Notes: generated by a model not told the origin, from the letters alone. A stretch of DNA of 64,000 nucleotides from Burkholderia lata (GCF_902499335.1 NZ_CABVQK010000009.1:395800-459799); one strand, 5' to 3'. Shown: positions 27,659 to 36,386, numbered from the stretch's first letter. Numbers and translations are program-made.

Positions 27659-28230
27659 TCCGCAAGCTGTTCCGGTTCGAGAACGCGCACATCGTGCGCG
27701 GCTGCAGCACGCGGCGCTGCTCGCATTCGATCCACGGTCATTCGTACCGCGTCGAACTGCTGCTCGAAGCGCATGCGCTGGATCATGGGCAGATGATCTA
27801 CGACTTCGGGCTGCTCAAGGGCGACGTGCGCGACCTGATCGACGCGTTCGATCATGCGGTGACGCTGTGGTCGGATGACGACCCCTGCTATGTCGAGAGC
27901 ATGCGCCGGCATTCCGAACGCTGGGTGCTGCTGCCCGTTTCACCGAGCGCCGAGCAATTCTCGCGCGTGTTCTTTCGTCTCGTCGATGCGGCGCTGTCCT
28001 GCACGCGCATGGCGAACGGCGAAGCCGACGTGCGGCTGCATTCGATCATCGTTCACGAGACCGAGACCGGTTACGCGCAGTGTTTTCGCGACGATGCGTT
28101 CAACCCGCGCATGGGCCGCATCGACCTGGCCGACATCGTGTTCGCGCCGGCCATCGCCGGACAGTGGCGCGATCCGGGGCTGTTCGAGCGGATCAAGCGC
28201 GGCCGACCCATTTCAAGGCAGGAATCCTGA
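27652..28230 (+). CDS. 6-carboxytetrahydropterin/6-pyruvoyltetrahydropterin synthase-family protein
   Basis: This 192-residue protein of the QueD/PTPS family would act on the FolE2 product. It has the metal ligands His13 (FENAH), His28 and His30 (HGHSY), YDFGLLK, FDHAVTLW and HETETG with the catalytic Glu. It is longer than the 120-residue E. coli QueD, with extra sequence after residue 85 and at the C-terminus. The active-site Cys spacing is unusual: Cys23 is followed by four residues before HGH, where QueD has three. It could make a queuosine or a folate/pterin precursor. It overlaps folE2 and touches the carbonic anhydrase gene. Confidence 0.82.
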   Translation: MLIRKLFRFENAHIVRGCSTRRCSHSIHGHSYRVELLLEAHALDHGQMIYDFGLLKGDVRDLIDAFDHAVTLWSDDDPCYVESMRRHSERWVLLPVSPSAEQFSRVFFRLVDAALSCTRMANGEADVRLHSIIVHETETGYAQCFRDDAFNPRMGRIDLADIVFAPAIAGQWRDPGLFERIKRGRPISRQES

Positions 28231-28790
28231 TGATCAGAAAGAACCCGCGCGGCGACCTGCCGCAGATTCACCCGAGTGCATTCGTCGATCCGACCGCCAT
28301 TCTGTGCGGGCTCGTGATCGTCGAGGAGAACGTGTTCATCGGCCCGTACGCGGTGATCCGCGCCGACGAAACGGATGGCGGCGGCCGGATCGCGCCGATC
28401 GTGATCGGCGCGCATTCGAACATCCAGGACGGTGTGGTGATCCATTCGAAGTCCGGCGCGAGCGTCACCATCGGCCAGCACACGTCGATCGCGCATCGCG
28501 CGATCGTCCACGGGCCGTGCAAGGTCGGCAACGGCGTGTTCGTCGGCTTCAACAGCGTGCTGTTCAACTGCACCATCGACGACGGCTGCGTGGTGCGCTA
28601 CAACGCGGTCGTCGACGGCTGCCACCTGCCGCCGGGTTTCTACGTGCGCTCGACCGAGCGCATCGGGCCGGAAACCGATCTCGCGGCTTTGCCGCAGGTG
28701 ACGGCCGACGCGAGCGATTTCTCCGAGGACGTCGCACGCACGAACAATGCGCTGGTGCTGGGCTACAAGCACATCCAGAACGAGTTCTGA
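28230..28790 (+). CDS. Gamma-class carbonic anhydrase-like hexapeptide-repeat protein
   Basis: This 186-residue left-handed beta-helix protein has hexapeptide repeats such as IGAHSNIQDG and IGQHTSIAHR. The His residues expected for a gamma carbonic anhydrase metal site are present (VVIHSK, then TSIAHRAIVHGP). Gamma carbonic anhydrases can use iron or cobalt as well as zinc, and paralogues occur in Zur regulons as stand-ins for zinc-dependent beta enzymes. The start ATG overlaps the TGA of the preceding gene by one base. Activity is likely but not certain, since many family members are inactive. Confidence 0.85.
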   Translation: MIRKNPRGDLPQIHPSAFVDPTAILCGLVIVEENVFIGPYAVIRADETDGGGRIAPIVIGAHSNIQDGVVIHSKSGASVTIGQHTSIAHRAIVHGPCKVGNGVFVGFNSVLFNCTIDDGCVVRYNAVVDGCHLPPGFYVRSTERIGPETDLAALPQVTADASDFSEDVARTNNALVLGYKHIQNEF

Positions 28791-28793
28791 ATC

Positions 28794-30170
28794 ATGGACG
28801 AGCTCATTCGACGTGAAGGGGGCGCGCGTGACGCGCTCAAGCGTCGTCACGCCGACCTGCTCGTGCACGGCGGCATGGCGATGACGCCCAACGGGGCCGA
28901 GCGGATCGACGTGGCGTGCGTCGGCGGCCGTGTCGTCGCGCTGGGCGCGTTGCGCGGCAACTGGAGCGCTGACGTCCTGCTCGATGCCGGCGGCCTGCAT
29001 GTGCTGCCGGGCGTCGTCGACAGCCAGGTGCATTTCCGCGAACCGGGCCTGACGCACAAGGAGACCCTCGAGGCCGGCACGCGCGGCGCGGTGCTCGGCG
29101 GCGTCACGACGATCTTCGAGATGCCCAACACGCATCCGCTGACGCTGACCGCGCAGGATCTGCGGGCGAAGCTGGATCTCGCGTGCGGCCGTGCGTGGTG
29201 CGACTACGCGTTCTACATCGGCGGCTCGGCCGCGAACGCCGAACGGTTGCCGGCGCTCGAAAACCTGCCGGGCTGCGCGGGTGTGAAGGTCTTCATGGGC
29301 AGTTCGTTCGGCGACCTGCTGGCCGATGACGAAGCGGTGTTGCGCCGGATCGTGCGCAACGGGCGGCGGCGCATGGCCGTGCACGCGGAGGACGAGGCGC
29401 GGCTGCGCGAGCGCCGGGCGCTCGTGGAAGCGAGCGGCGACGTGCGGGATCATCATCGCTGGCGCGACGAGGAAAGCGCGCTGGCCGCGACACGGCGCAT
29501 CGTCGGGCTGGCCGCCGAGACGGGCCGCCGGCTGCATGTGCTACATGTATCCACTGCCGAGGAAATGGCGTTCCTCGCGCGGCACCGGCATCGCGTGACC
29601 GTCGAGGTCACGCCGCATCACCTGAGCCTGCACGCGCCCGATTGCTACGAGCGGCTCGGCACGTTCGCGCAGATGAATCCGCCGGTGCGCGAGCGGCATC
29701 ATCAGGATGCACTGTGGCAGGCCGTTCGCGATGGCGTGGTCGACGTGATCGGCAGCGACCACGCGCCGCATACGCGCGACGAAAAGCGCCGGCCCTATCC
29801 GCAGTCGCCGAGCGGGATGACCGGCGTGCAGACGCTGCTGCCGCTGATGCTCGATCATGTGCATGCGGGCCGCCTGAGCCTCGAACGGCTGGTCGACCTG
29901 ACCAGCGCCGGGCCGGCGCGGATCTTCGGCATCGCGGGGAAGGGGCGCATTGCGGCGGGCTACGACGCCGATTTCAGCATCGTCGACCTGCGCGCACGCC
30001 GCATCATCCGGGATGAATGGATCGCCAGCGTGAGCGGCTGGACACCTTATGACGGGTGCGCGGTCACGGGCTGGCCGGTGCATACGGTCGTGCGCGGGCA
30101 GGTCGTGGTGCGCGACGGCGCGCTGAACGGGGAGCCGGAAGGGCAGGCCGTGACGTTTCTGGATGCCTAG
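28794..30170 (+). CDS. Dihydroorotase paralogue (PyrC-like amidohydrolase) of the zinc-starvation operon
   Basis: This 458-residue amidohydrolase belongs to the class I dihydroorotase group, which makes dihydroorotate in pyrimidine synthesis. The metal-site motif reads SQVHFREPG, so the first metal ligand is Gln78 in place of the usual His of HxH, while His80 is kept. Other ligands are present: Lys in GVKVFMG (carbamylation site), His in AVHAEDE and HVSTAEE, and Asp in GSDHAPH. Zur-regulated dihydroorotase paralogues that work at low zinc are known from Pseudomonas. It is last in the operon; its stop overlaps the convergent Lrp gene by 4 bases. Confidence 0.87.
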   Translation: MDELIRREGGARDALKRRHADLLVHGGMAMTPNGAERIDVACVGGRVVALGALRGNWSADVLLDAGGLHVLPGVVDSQVHFREPGLTHKETLEAGTRGAVLGGVTTIFEMPNTHPLTLTAQDLRAKLDLACGRAWCDYAFYIGGSAANAERLPALENLPGCAGVKVFMGSSFGDLLADDEAVLRRIVRNGRRRMAVHAEDEARLRERRALVEASGDVRDHHRWRDEESALAATRRIVGLAAETGRRLHVLHVSTAEEMAFLARHRHRVTVEVTPHHLSLHAPDCYERLGTFAQMNPPVRERHHQDALWQAVRDGVVDVIGSDHAPHTRDEKRRPYPQSPSGMTGVQTLLPLMLDHVHAGRLSLERLVDLTSAGPARIFGIAGKGRIAAGYDADFSIVDLRARRIIRDEWIASVSGWTPYDGCAVTGWPVHTVVRGQVVVRDGALNGEPEGQAVTFLDA

Positions 30171-30631
30171 ATCGGCAGGCGAACCGTCTGCTTGATGCGC
30201 TTCAGCGGAATCTCGGTTTCGACGTTGCGGACGCCTTCGATCTGCGTGAGCGTCTCCATCTGGAAGCGCTGGTAGTCGTCGAGATCGCGCGCGATCACGC
30301 GCAGCAGATAGTCGTAGCTGCCGGCCATCAGATGACATTCGAGCACTTCCGGCGCTTGCTCCATTTCGCGCGCAAAGCGTTCGACGGTTGTCTTGTCCTG
30401 GCGCTCCAGCGTGACGCGCACGAACGCGGTGAATCGCAGGTCGACGGCGGCCGGGTTCAATAGTGCGACATAAGCGTCGATTACGCCTTGTTCCTCGAGC
30501 AGATGAACGCGGCGCAGGCATGGCGTGGCCGACAGCCCGGCCTGTTGCGCGAGTTCGGCATTCGTCTGATTCGAATTCCGTTGCAATGCACGCAGAATGC
30601 GCCGGTCGATCGCGTCCAGTTTAATTGGCAT
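30167..30631 (-). CDS. Lrp/AsnC-family transcriptional regulator
   Basis: This 154-residue regulator has an N-terminal helix-turn-helix (DAIDRRILRALQRNSNQTNA, then LSATPCLRRVHLLEEQG) and a C-terminal RAM ligand-binding domain (ECHLMAGSYDYLLRVIA). It is divergent from a LysE-family exporter gene with 154 bases between them. Lrp-type proteins commonly control a neighbouring amino-acid exporter in response to its substrate. No SD-like sequence is evident before its ATG. Confidence 0.92.
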   Translation of the reverse strand: MPIKLDAIDRRILRALQRNSNQTNAELAQQAGLSATPCLRRVHLLEEQGVIDAYVALLNPAAVDLRFTAFVRVTLERQDKTTVERFAREMEQAPEVLECHLMAGSYDYLLRVIARDLDDYQRFQMETLTQIEGVRNVETEIPLKRIKQTVRLPI

Positions 30632-30785
30632 TTTTTGCTACCAGAAGCGTGAAAGCTAGAGAATAGCTCCAAATCATGGATTTCAATTAGCCAAATACGC
30701 ATCCATTCTCCACGGAAGGGCACCGATAATCTGACGACCGGCCGGGCGATTCTCGTCCGTCGGCTATCCCTTCAGGAGCTATCCC

Positions 30786-31415
30786 ATGTCGCATCTATCC
30801 TGGCTACCATTCATCGCAACGTCGCTGCTGATCATCGTCACGCCGGGTCAGGACATGGTTCTCGTGATGTCGCGCACGCTGTCCGGCGGCACGCGCGCGG
30901 GCCTCGTGACGGCCGCGGGCGTCAGCGTCGGGCTGCTCGTTCATACGATGCTCGCGACGCTCGGTCTGGGCGCGCTTCTTCAGGCATCCGAATGGCTGTT
31001 CACGGCGCTGAAGCTGATCGGTGCGCTGTATCTGCTGTACCTCGGCGTCGCGTTGCTGCGTTCGTCGGGCGAACTGACGCTCGCCGGCAGCCGCGACGGT
31101 GCGCAGGTATCGCGGCTTCGCACGTTCGCGCAAGGCGCGTTGTCCAACGTGTCGAATCCCAAGGTCGCGCTCTTCTATCTGGCGTTCCTGCCGCAATTCG
31201 TGCCGGCGGGCACTGCGCATCCGATGCTATCGCTGTTCGTGCTGGGTGCGACGTTTGCCGGCCTGACGTTTCTCGTCAAGGGGCCCGTCGCACTGTTCGC
31301 CGGTCTGCTGTCGGCGTCGATTCGCCGCAATCCGCGCATCCTGACGCGCATGCATCGCGTCAGCGGCGTGGTCCTGCTGGGGCTGGGCGTGAAGCTGGCG
31401 CTCGAGCGTCGCTGA
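30786..31415 (+). CDS. LysE/RhtB-family amino-acid exporter
   Basis: This 209-residue inner-membrane protein has about six helices. Family marks are LIIVTPGQDMVLVMSRTLSG, GALYLLYLGVALLR and the FAQGALSNVSNPKVALFYLAFLPQF segment with conserved NPK. It exports an amino acid or derivative; the substrate cannot be told. A good AGGAG site lies upstream. The divergent Lrp-type regulator probably induces it. Confidence 0.92.
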   Translation: MSHLSWLPFIATSLLIIVTPGQDMVLVMSRTLSGGTRAGLVTAAGVSVGLLVHTMLATLGLGALLQASEWLFTALKLIGALYLLYLGVALLRSSGELTLAGSRDGAQVSRLRTFAQGALSNVSNPKVALFYLAFLPQFVPAGTAHPMLSLFVLGATFAGLTFLVKGPVALFAGLLSASIRRNPRILTRMHRVSGVVLLGLGVKLALERR

Positions 31416-31432
31416 TCGCGGTTACCTCGTAC

Positions 31433-31466
31433 GCGTGCCGTCGGCGCGATTACGCCGACGGCACGC
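31433..31466. terminator. Bidirectional hairpin between lysE-like and adhesin genes
   Basis: GCGTGCCGTCGGCG (31433-31446) and CGCCGACGGCACGC (31453-31466) form a perfect 14-bp stem with a 6-base loop, between two convergent genes. T-runs are weak on both sides. Confidence 0.65.
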
Positions 31467-31514
31467 TTCCCGGCGTCGAGATAAAGCTGCTCGACGCTTC
31501 ACGGCCGACGTCGA

Positions 31515-33284
31515 TTACCAGCGATAACCGACACCCGCGCCCGCGCCGAACGAGCCGTGGCCCGATACGGCCGTCGTCACCGAGCCCTTGACCAGCCATT
31601 TCGTCGTCGCGAAGGAAAGGCCGACCGCCATCGCGCTTTGACCGCCGTACGTGCCGCCGCCAAGTGCGACGACCTTCTCGCCGGGCAGCACGGCTTGCGG
31701 CATGTTGGCCATCGCGATCGCGCTCGCGGTGCCCGCATCCGCGTCCTTGCGGTATTTCGACATTTCCTCGCGGACCGAGTTGATCGCACCGTTCAACTGG
31801 CGCACGTTCACGCCGTCCGTCGGCGCCGTGCCGTCGGCCACGTTGGTCAACTGGCGTTCGGCGCCCGGCGCACCGATCGACACCGTGTTGTCGCGCGACG
31901 CGACCGAATTCGCACCCAACGCGACCGCGTTGTTGGCCGGTGCCTGGCTGTTCGCGCCGATCGCCGTCGAATTGTTGCCGGAGACATTGGAGCCGGCCCC
32001 GATCGCGGTGCCGTTCGTCCCCGTGACTTTCGAATTCGCGCCGGTTGCGGTGCCGTTCGTTGCCGTGACGGTCGCGTTCGTGCCGGTTGCGGTGCCGTTC
32101 GCCGCGGCGACGGTCGCGTTCACGCCGATCCCCGTGCCGTTGTCGCCCGACACGTTCGCGCCGTTGCCGAGCGCCGTGCCGTTCGTCGCGCTGACCGACG
32201 TATTCTTGCCGATCGCGGTGCTCGTGCTGTCCGTAACCGTGCCGCTCGGCACGCTCGACGAGATCTTGCCGACGGTGTTCGTCAGCGTGGCCAGATTATT
32301 GGTCAGCGTGGAAACCTGGCTGGCGATCGAGAAGAGCTGCGAGCCGTTGACCGCGTCCGTGCTGGTCGCGCTGATGGCGCCGGCCGCGACGTTGACGATC
32401 TGGCGCTCGGCGCCGGCGCTGCCCACGCTGACCACGCCGACCGGCGTACCTGCGAAGCCGCTGTATCCGACACCGTTCAGCGTCACGCTGCTGACGGTGG
32501 TTGCCGCACGCGTGGCCGAGTTCGCGCCGAGTGCCACGGAGTTCGCATTGGCCGCGTTGGCCCCTTCGCCGATGGCGACCGCGTTCACCGCGGATGCCGT
32601 TGCACGGGCGATCGCGACGCTGCCGGTCGCGGATGCCGAGCTGTCGACGCCGAGCGCGACCGCATCGGCTGCGCCGGCATTGGCCTGGAAGCCGAGCGCC
32701 GTGCCGCCGGCCGCGCTGCTGCCTTTACCGACCGCCGTCGAGAAGGTCGCGGTGGCGCTTGCGCCCTGGCCGACAGCCGTCGATTGATCCACGGCGGATG
32801 CGCCCTGGCCGAATGCCGAAGCCGTGGCGCCGTTCGCGACTGCGCCCTCGCCGACTGCCGTCGCGTTGAGGCCGGTCGCACCGGCAAACGCGCCGATCGC
32901 CGTTGCATGATCGCCGGTCGCCACGGCATTGCCGCCGAGCGTCGTGGCTTGCGTACCGGTTGCGACGGACTGCCGCCCGATCGCGACGGTTTCGCTGTAC
33001 GCGCCGGTCGACGAACCCGAATCGGCGACTGCCGACGGGCCGATTGCGATGTTGTCGCAGCCCCGTGCCGTGGCCTGATACGTGTTGGTGCCCGAAATCG
33101 CGATGTTGTCCGAGCAACCTGCCACGGTATCGATCGAATTTCCGTTCTGCACATAGGAGGCCCGCGCCGGCGCGGAAGCCGCGAAGGCGACGATTGCTGC
33201 GCTGACGGCGATGGCCAGCGCCGCTTTCGACTTCGCCGGCGCGCGCTGCGCCGTGTTCCCCAACCCTCGATGATTCTTGTTCAT
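31515..33284 (-). CDS. Trimeric autotransporter adhesin (YadA family)
   Basis: This 589-residue outer-membrane protein starts with an extended signal peptide (MNKNHRGLGNTAQ to SAPARA) typical of Burkholderia autotransporters. Residues 55-260 are YadA-like head repeats (units such as ATAIGAFAGATGLN and STAVGQGASATAT). A neck (ERQIVNVAAGAISATSTDAVNGSQL) and short coiled coil follow, then eight 14-residue repeats, a second neck (ERQLTNVADGTAPTDGVN), a stalk helix and the C-terminal YadA anchor ending GAGAGVGYRW. It is short for this family, whose members often exceed 1000 residues. It stands alone; the neighbouring XRE gene is on the same strand upstream and has its own terminator. Confidence 0.92.
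   Translation of the reverse strand: MNKNHRGLGNTAQRAPAKSKAALAIAVSAAIVAFAASAPARASYVQNGNSIDTVAGCSDNIAISGTNTYQATARGCDNIAIGPSAVADSGSSTGAYSETVAIGRQSVATGTQATTLGGNAVATGDHATAIGAFAGATGLNATAVGEGAVANGATASAFGQGASAVDQSTAVGQGASATATFSTAVGKGSSAAGGTALGFQANAGAADAVALGVDSSASATGSVAIARATASAVNAVAIGEGANAANANSVALGANSATRAATTVSSVTLNGVGYSGFAGTPVGVVSVGSAGAERQIVNVAAGAISATSTDAVNGSQLFSIASQVSTLTNNLATLTNTVGKISSSVPSGTVTDSTSTAIGKNTSVSATNGTALGNGANVSGDNGTGIGVNATVAAANGTATGTNATVTATNGTATGANSKVTGTNGTAIGAGSNVSGNNSTAIGANSQAPANNAVALGANSVASRDNTVSIGAPGAERQLTNVADGTAPTDGVNVRQLNGAINSVREEMSKYRKDADAGTASAIAMANMPQAVLPGEKVVALGGGTYGGQSAMAVGLSFATTKWLVKGSVTTAVSGHGSFGAGAGVGYRW
31884..32219 (-). repeat. Eight in-frame 42-bp repeats within the adhesin gene
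   Basis: The adhesin is built here of eight consecutive 14-residue units with the pattern T-A-x-G-x-N-x-x-V-x-x-x-N-G, for example TALGNGANVSGDNG and TGIGVNATVAAANG. The DNA copies are similar but degenerate. Copy number could change by slippage or recombination. Confidence 0.8.
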
Positions 33285-33674
33285 GTTGTTCCTAGGCTCG
33301 ATATGAAATTTGTGTTGTGGCTAGCGTGTCCGTCTCACGATTTCCCGATCGCATTGGTTCGAGTACGATCCAATTGAACAGATGTACTAAACAAATTTGA
33401 CATTCGGCGAAGTGAATCCGAGGGGGAAACGGCGCAAGTGCGGCTGCGTTGCTTGACGTATGCCGGCACGCTCGCGCGTTCCGGATCGGCAGCCTGAGAT
33501 GCGACGACGCATTCTGATCGGCCCTGCCGGCGCCCAGGTTTGCCGTAGCGGTCGATCTCTATGCTTCAGGGGAAATTCGTCTGGAGATTGGCGCGCCGAC
33601 TGCCGGCATGGCAGCAGGCGGCGTGAAAACCGGCGTTCGTGCGCCGGCTTGAGTCAGGTTTCGTTGCGCGCGCG
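33285..33674. other. Gap upstream of the adhesin gene
   Basis: This 390-base gap shows no convincing gene. The part next to the adhesin is less GC-rich (33291-33420) and should hold its promoter, with a long leader; no clear -35/-10 pair was found. The far end carries the terminator of the XRE gene. Confidence 0.5.
33626..33650 (-). terminator. Rho-independent terminator of the XRE-family gene
   Basis: On the minus strand CCGGCG-CACGAA-CGCCGG is followed directly by TTTT. It begins about 25 bases after the stop of the XRE gene. The stem is short (6 bp). Confidence 0.55.
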
Positions 33675-34523
33675 TTATTGCGCCGGCAACGCGTCAGCCA
33701 GCGCCCGCATCGCGTCCACCGTCTCCGGGTTCGCCGGAAAGAACGCCTCGATCGCGAGTTCCGACAGCGTCACGTCGACCGGCGTGCCGAACACGGTCGT
33801 CGTGCTGAAGAACGTCAGTTCGCCGGCTGCCGTGCGCAGCCGCAGCGGCACGGCGATATCCGCGAAGTCGGTGCGCGCGTGCGTGTCGTCGGGCTGGCCG
33901 GCCGGCGCCGGATACGCGGCCAGTTCGTCGCGCAGCGTGTGCAGCGTGCGGTCGCCGCTCGCATCGATCTGCCGCTGCAGCCGATGCAGGATGTGCGCGC
34001 GCCATTCATGCCAGTTGACGATCTGCGACGCGAGGCCGTCCGGATGCAGGCTCAGCCGCAGCACGTTGACGGGCGGTTGCAGCAGCGACGGATCGGCCTG
34101 TGCGACCAGCGCGCCGAGCATCCGGTTGGCGGCGAGCAGTGTCCAGTGACGGTCGACGGCGAGCGCCGGGTAGGGCTCGTGGCCGCGCAGCACGGCTTCG
34201 ACCGCATGGCGCGCGGCATCCAGTTGCGGGTCCGAAAACGGCCGTTCGCGAAACAGCGGCGCAAAGCCGGCCGCGACGAGCAGCGCATTGCGCTCGCGCA
34301 GCGGCACGTCGAGACGCTCCGCGAGATGCAGCACCATCTCGCGGCTCGGCTGCGCGCGGCCGGATTCGACGAAACTCAGGTGGCGCGCGGAGACTTCCGC
34401 GTCGAGCGCGAGCGCCATCTGGCTCAGGCGCCGGCGTTGCCGCCACGTGCGCAGCAGCGGGCCGATGCCGGGCGCGCGGCCGGCGGACGGGGAGGGCGAA
34501 TGGAGGGCGGCGGTCGGGTTCAT
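33675..34523 (-). CDS. XRE-family regulator with MmyB-like ligand domain
   Basis: This 282-residue regulator has an N-terminal helix-turn-helix of the Cro/C1 type (LLRTWRQRRRLSQMALAL, then VSARHLSFVESGRAQPSREM). A C-terminal MmyB-like domain follows, including PYPALAVDRHWTLLAANRML and TFFSTTTVFGTPVDVTLSEL. MmyB-type proteins are a widespread family of single regulators that often bind fatty acid-like ligands and control nearby oxidoreductases. The ATG at 34523 is preferred over a TTG at 34541. The nearest genes suggest no obvious target. Confidence 0.88.
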   Translation of the reverse strand: MNPTAALHSPSPSAGRAPGIGPLLRTWRQRRRLSQMALALDAEVSARHLSFVESGRAQPSREMVLHLAERLDVPLRERNALLVAAGFAPLFRERPFSDPQLDAARHAVEAVLRGHEPYPALAVDRHWTLLAANRMLGALVAQADPSLLQPPVNVLRLSLHPDGLASQIVNWHEWRAHILHRLQRQIDASGDRTLHTLRDELAAYPAPAGQPDDTHARTDFADIAVPLRLRTAAGELTFFSTTTVFGTPVDVTLSELAIEAFFPANPETVDAMRALADALPAQ

Positions 34524-34719
34524 GGTGCAGATGATAGGCAATCCCTTGCCCCTTGGGCATTACCTGCGACGTAAGCATCGCGCCGTTCCCCGGGCGTGTC
34601 ACCGCGCTGCGTTACCATAGCCCCCGTGCCAACTGAGAGACGACGCCGGACCCGCGATTGAAAACGCCTGGGCCGGTGCCGTGCATATTTACGACAAGGC
34701 ATTCCAGGGGAATCCAACA

Positions 34720-35664
34720 ATGAAAAGACTTGCCGTCCGGCTCGCCTGCGTGGCGACGCTTGCATTCGCCGCGACCACCGGCCACGCGCAGACCGAAGCT
34801 GCGCAGGTGGAAATGAGGGCCGCCGCCGCGGCCGCCAACGACGCGGTCGTGAAAGGCCCGACCGACATCGACGTGAAACACGAAGCCGTGCTGAAGCTGA
34901 AAGCCGGCGAATCGTTCGTGCCGGCCGCCGAAGCCGGCCGCTACCTGCGCTCGATGGGCAACTCGATCGATGAAACGAAGCTGGTCGGTCTCGTGCTGCC
35001 CGACGATCCCGATGCCGACTGGATCTCGGTCGTGTCGTTCGAGCCGAGCGGCTACATCCGCGACGACGACGCGAAGGACTGGAAGCCCGACGAGCTGCTG
35101 AAGAGCCTGCAGGCGGGCACCGAGGAAGACAACCCCGGGCGCAAGGAGCGCGGCCTGCCGGAAACCGAGGTGGTCGGCTGGGCGAAGGCGCCCGCGTACG
35201 ACGCGGCCTCGCACCGGCTCGTGTGGTCCGCGATCATCCGCGACAAGGGCGCGGCCCCGAACGCCGAAAACGACGGCGTGAACTACCGGACGCTCGTGCT
35301 CGGCCGTGACGGCTACCTGTCGCTGACGATGGCGTCGACGCTCGCCGATCTGCCGAAGTACAAGGCGTCGGCCGACGAGCTGCTGTCGAACATCAGCTTC
35401 AACGACGGCAAGCGCTACGCCGATTTCAACAAGTCGACCGACCACGTCGCCGAGTACGGCCTCGCGGCGCTGATCGTCGGCGTCGGCGCGAAGAAGCTCG
35501 GCCTGCTCGCGCTGATCGGCGCGTTCGCGGTGAAGTTCTTCAAGATCGGCGCGGTCGCGCTGCTGGCCGGCGGCGCGGCGCTGAAACGCTTCTTCGGGCG
35601 CAAGCCGAAGGCGGCCGCGGTGCCGGCCGTCGCCGACGCATCCGGCACGGAGCGCAAGGAATGA
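34720..35664 (+). CDS. DUF2167-family membrane protein with signal peptide
   Basis: This 314-residue protein has a signal peptide (MKRLAVRLAC to TGHA-Q) and a periplasmic domain with the DUF2167 marks GRYLRSMGNS, DWISVVSFEPSGYIRDDDAKDW and GWAKAPAYDAASHRLVW. Two or so hydrophobic helices follow near the C-terminus (LAALIVGVGAKKLGLLALIG), then a positively charged tail. Function is unknown. Its stop overlaps the start of a site-2 protease-like gene, and DUF2167 next to such a protease suggests a linked envelope function, possibly substrate and protease. Confidence 0.82.
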   Translation: MKRLAVRLACVATLAFAATTGHAQTEAAQVEMRAAAAAANDAVVKGPTDIDVKHEAVLKLKAGESFVPAAEAGRYLRSMGNSIDETKLVGLVLPDDPDADWISVVSFEPSGYIRDDDAKDWKPDELLKSLQAGTEEDNPGRKERGLPETEVVGWAKAPAYDAASHRLVWSAIIRDKGAAPNAENDGVNYRTLVLGRDGYLSLTMASTLADLPKYKASADELLSNISFNDGKRYADFNKSTDHVAEYGLAALIVGVGAKKLGLLALIGAFAVKFFKIGAVALLAGGAALKRFFGRKPKAAAVPAVADASGTERKE

Positions 35665-36386
35665 CGAAGCTGTTGCTGCTGATCTTCGGCGGCCTCAAGC
35701 TCGGCAAGGTGCTCGTGTCGGCGGGCACCATGCTGGCGTCGATCGCGGTCTACGCGCTGTTCTACGGCTGGCGGTTCGCGGCCGGTTTCGTCGCACTGCT
35801 GCTGGTGCATGAGGCCGGTCACTACATCGCCGCGCAGCGGCGCGGCCTCGATGTCGGGCTGCCGACCTTCATCCCGTTCGTGGGCGCGTGGATCCAGCTG
35901 AAGGAGATGCCGCACGACGCGGAAACCGAGGCGTACGTCGGGCTCGCCGGGCCGTTCGTCGGCACGCTCGGTGCGCTGGCCTGCTACGCGGCCGCGCGTC
36001 ACTACGACAGCAACCTGCTGCTCGCGCTGTCGTACACGGGCTTCTTCCTGAACCTGTTCAACATGATTCCGCTGTCGCCGTTCGACGGCGGGCGGATCAC
36101 CGCGGTGCTGTCGCCGCGCATCTGGTTCGCAGGCGTGCCGGTGCTGATCGCGCTGTTCGTGTATCGTCCGAGCCCGTTGCTGATCGTGATGGCGATCCTC
36201 GCGCTGCCGCAGTTGAGGCGTGCGTGGCGCTACGATCCCGACGCGCCGGAGAACCGCGTGTACTACGCGACGTCGATCGAGACGAAGACGACGTACGCGC
36301 TCTGCTACGTCGGCTTGCTCGCGTTTCTCGCGCTGATGACGTCCGGCGTGCACGACATGCTGCGCGTCGCGCATGCGTCGAGCTGA
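35661..36386 (+). CDS. Site-2 protease-family (M50) membrane metalloprotease
   Basis: This 241-residue polytopic membrane protein has the zinc-binding HEAGH motif (about residues 50-54) and the distal Asp motif in NMIPLSPFDGGR (about 134-145). These are the two halves of the S2P active site. There is no PDZ domain, so it is of the minimal type. The C-terminal helices carry SIETKTTYALCY. The ATGA overlap with the DUF2167 gene indicates coupled translation. Family members cut transmembrane segments; the substrate here is unknown, with the coupled DUF2167 protein an obvious candidate partner. Confidence 0.87.
   Translation: MTKLLLLIFGGLKLGKVLVSAGTMLASIAVYALFYGWRFAAGFVALLLVHEAGHYIAAQRRGLDVGLPTFIPFVGAWIQLKEMPHDAETEAYVGLAGPFVGTLGALACYAAARHYDSNLLLALSYTGFFLNLFNMIPLSPFDGGRITAVLSPRIWFAGVPVLIALFVYRPSPLLIVMAILALPQLRRAWRYDPDAPENRVYYATSIETKTTYALCYVGLLAFLALMTSGVHDMLRVAHASS

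Noticed and set aside
31884..32219. Repeat array as CRISPR or tandem satellite
   Set aside because: The repeats are in frame, code for regular 14-residue adhesin units and lack spacers.
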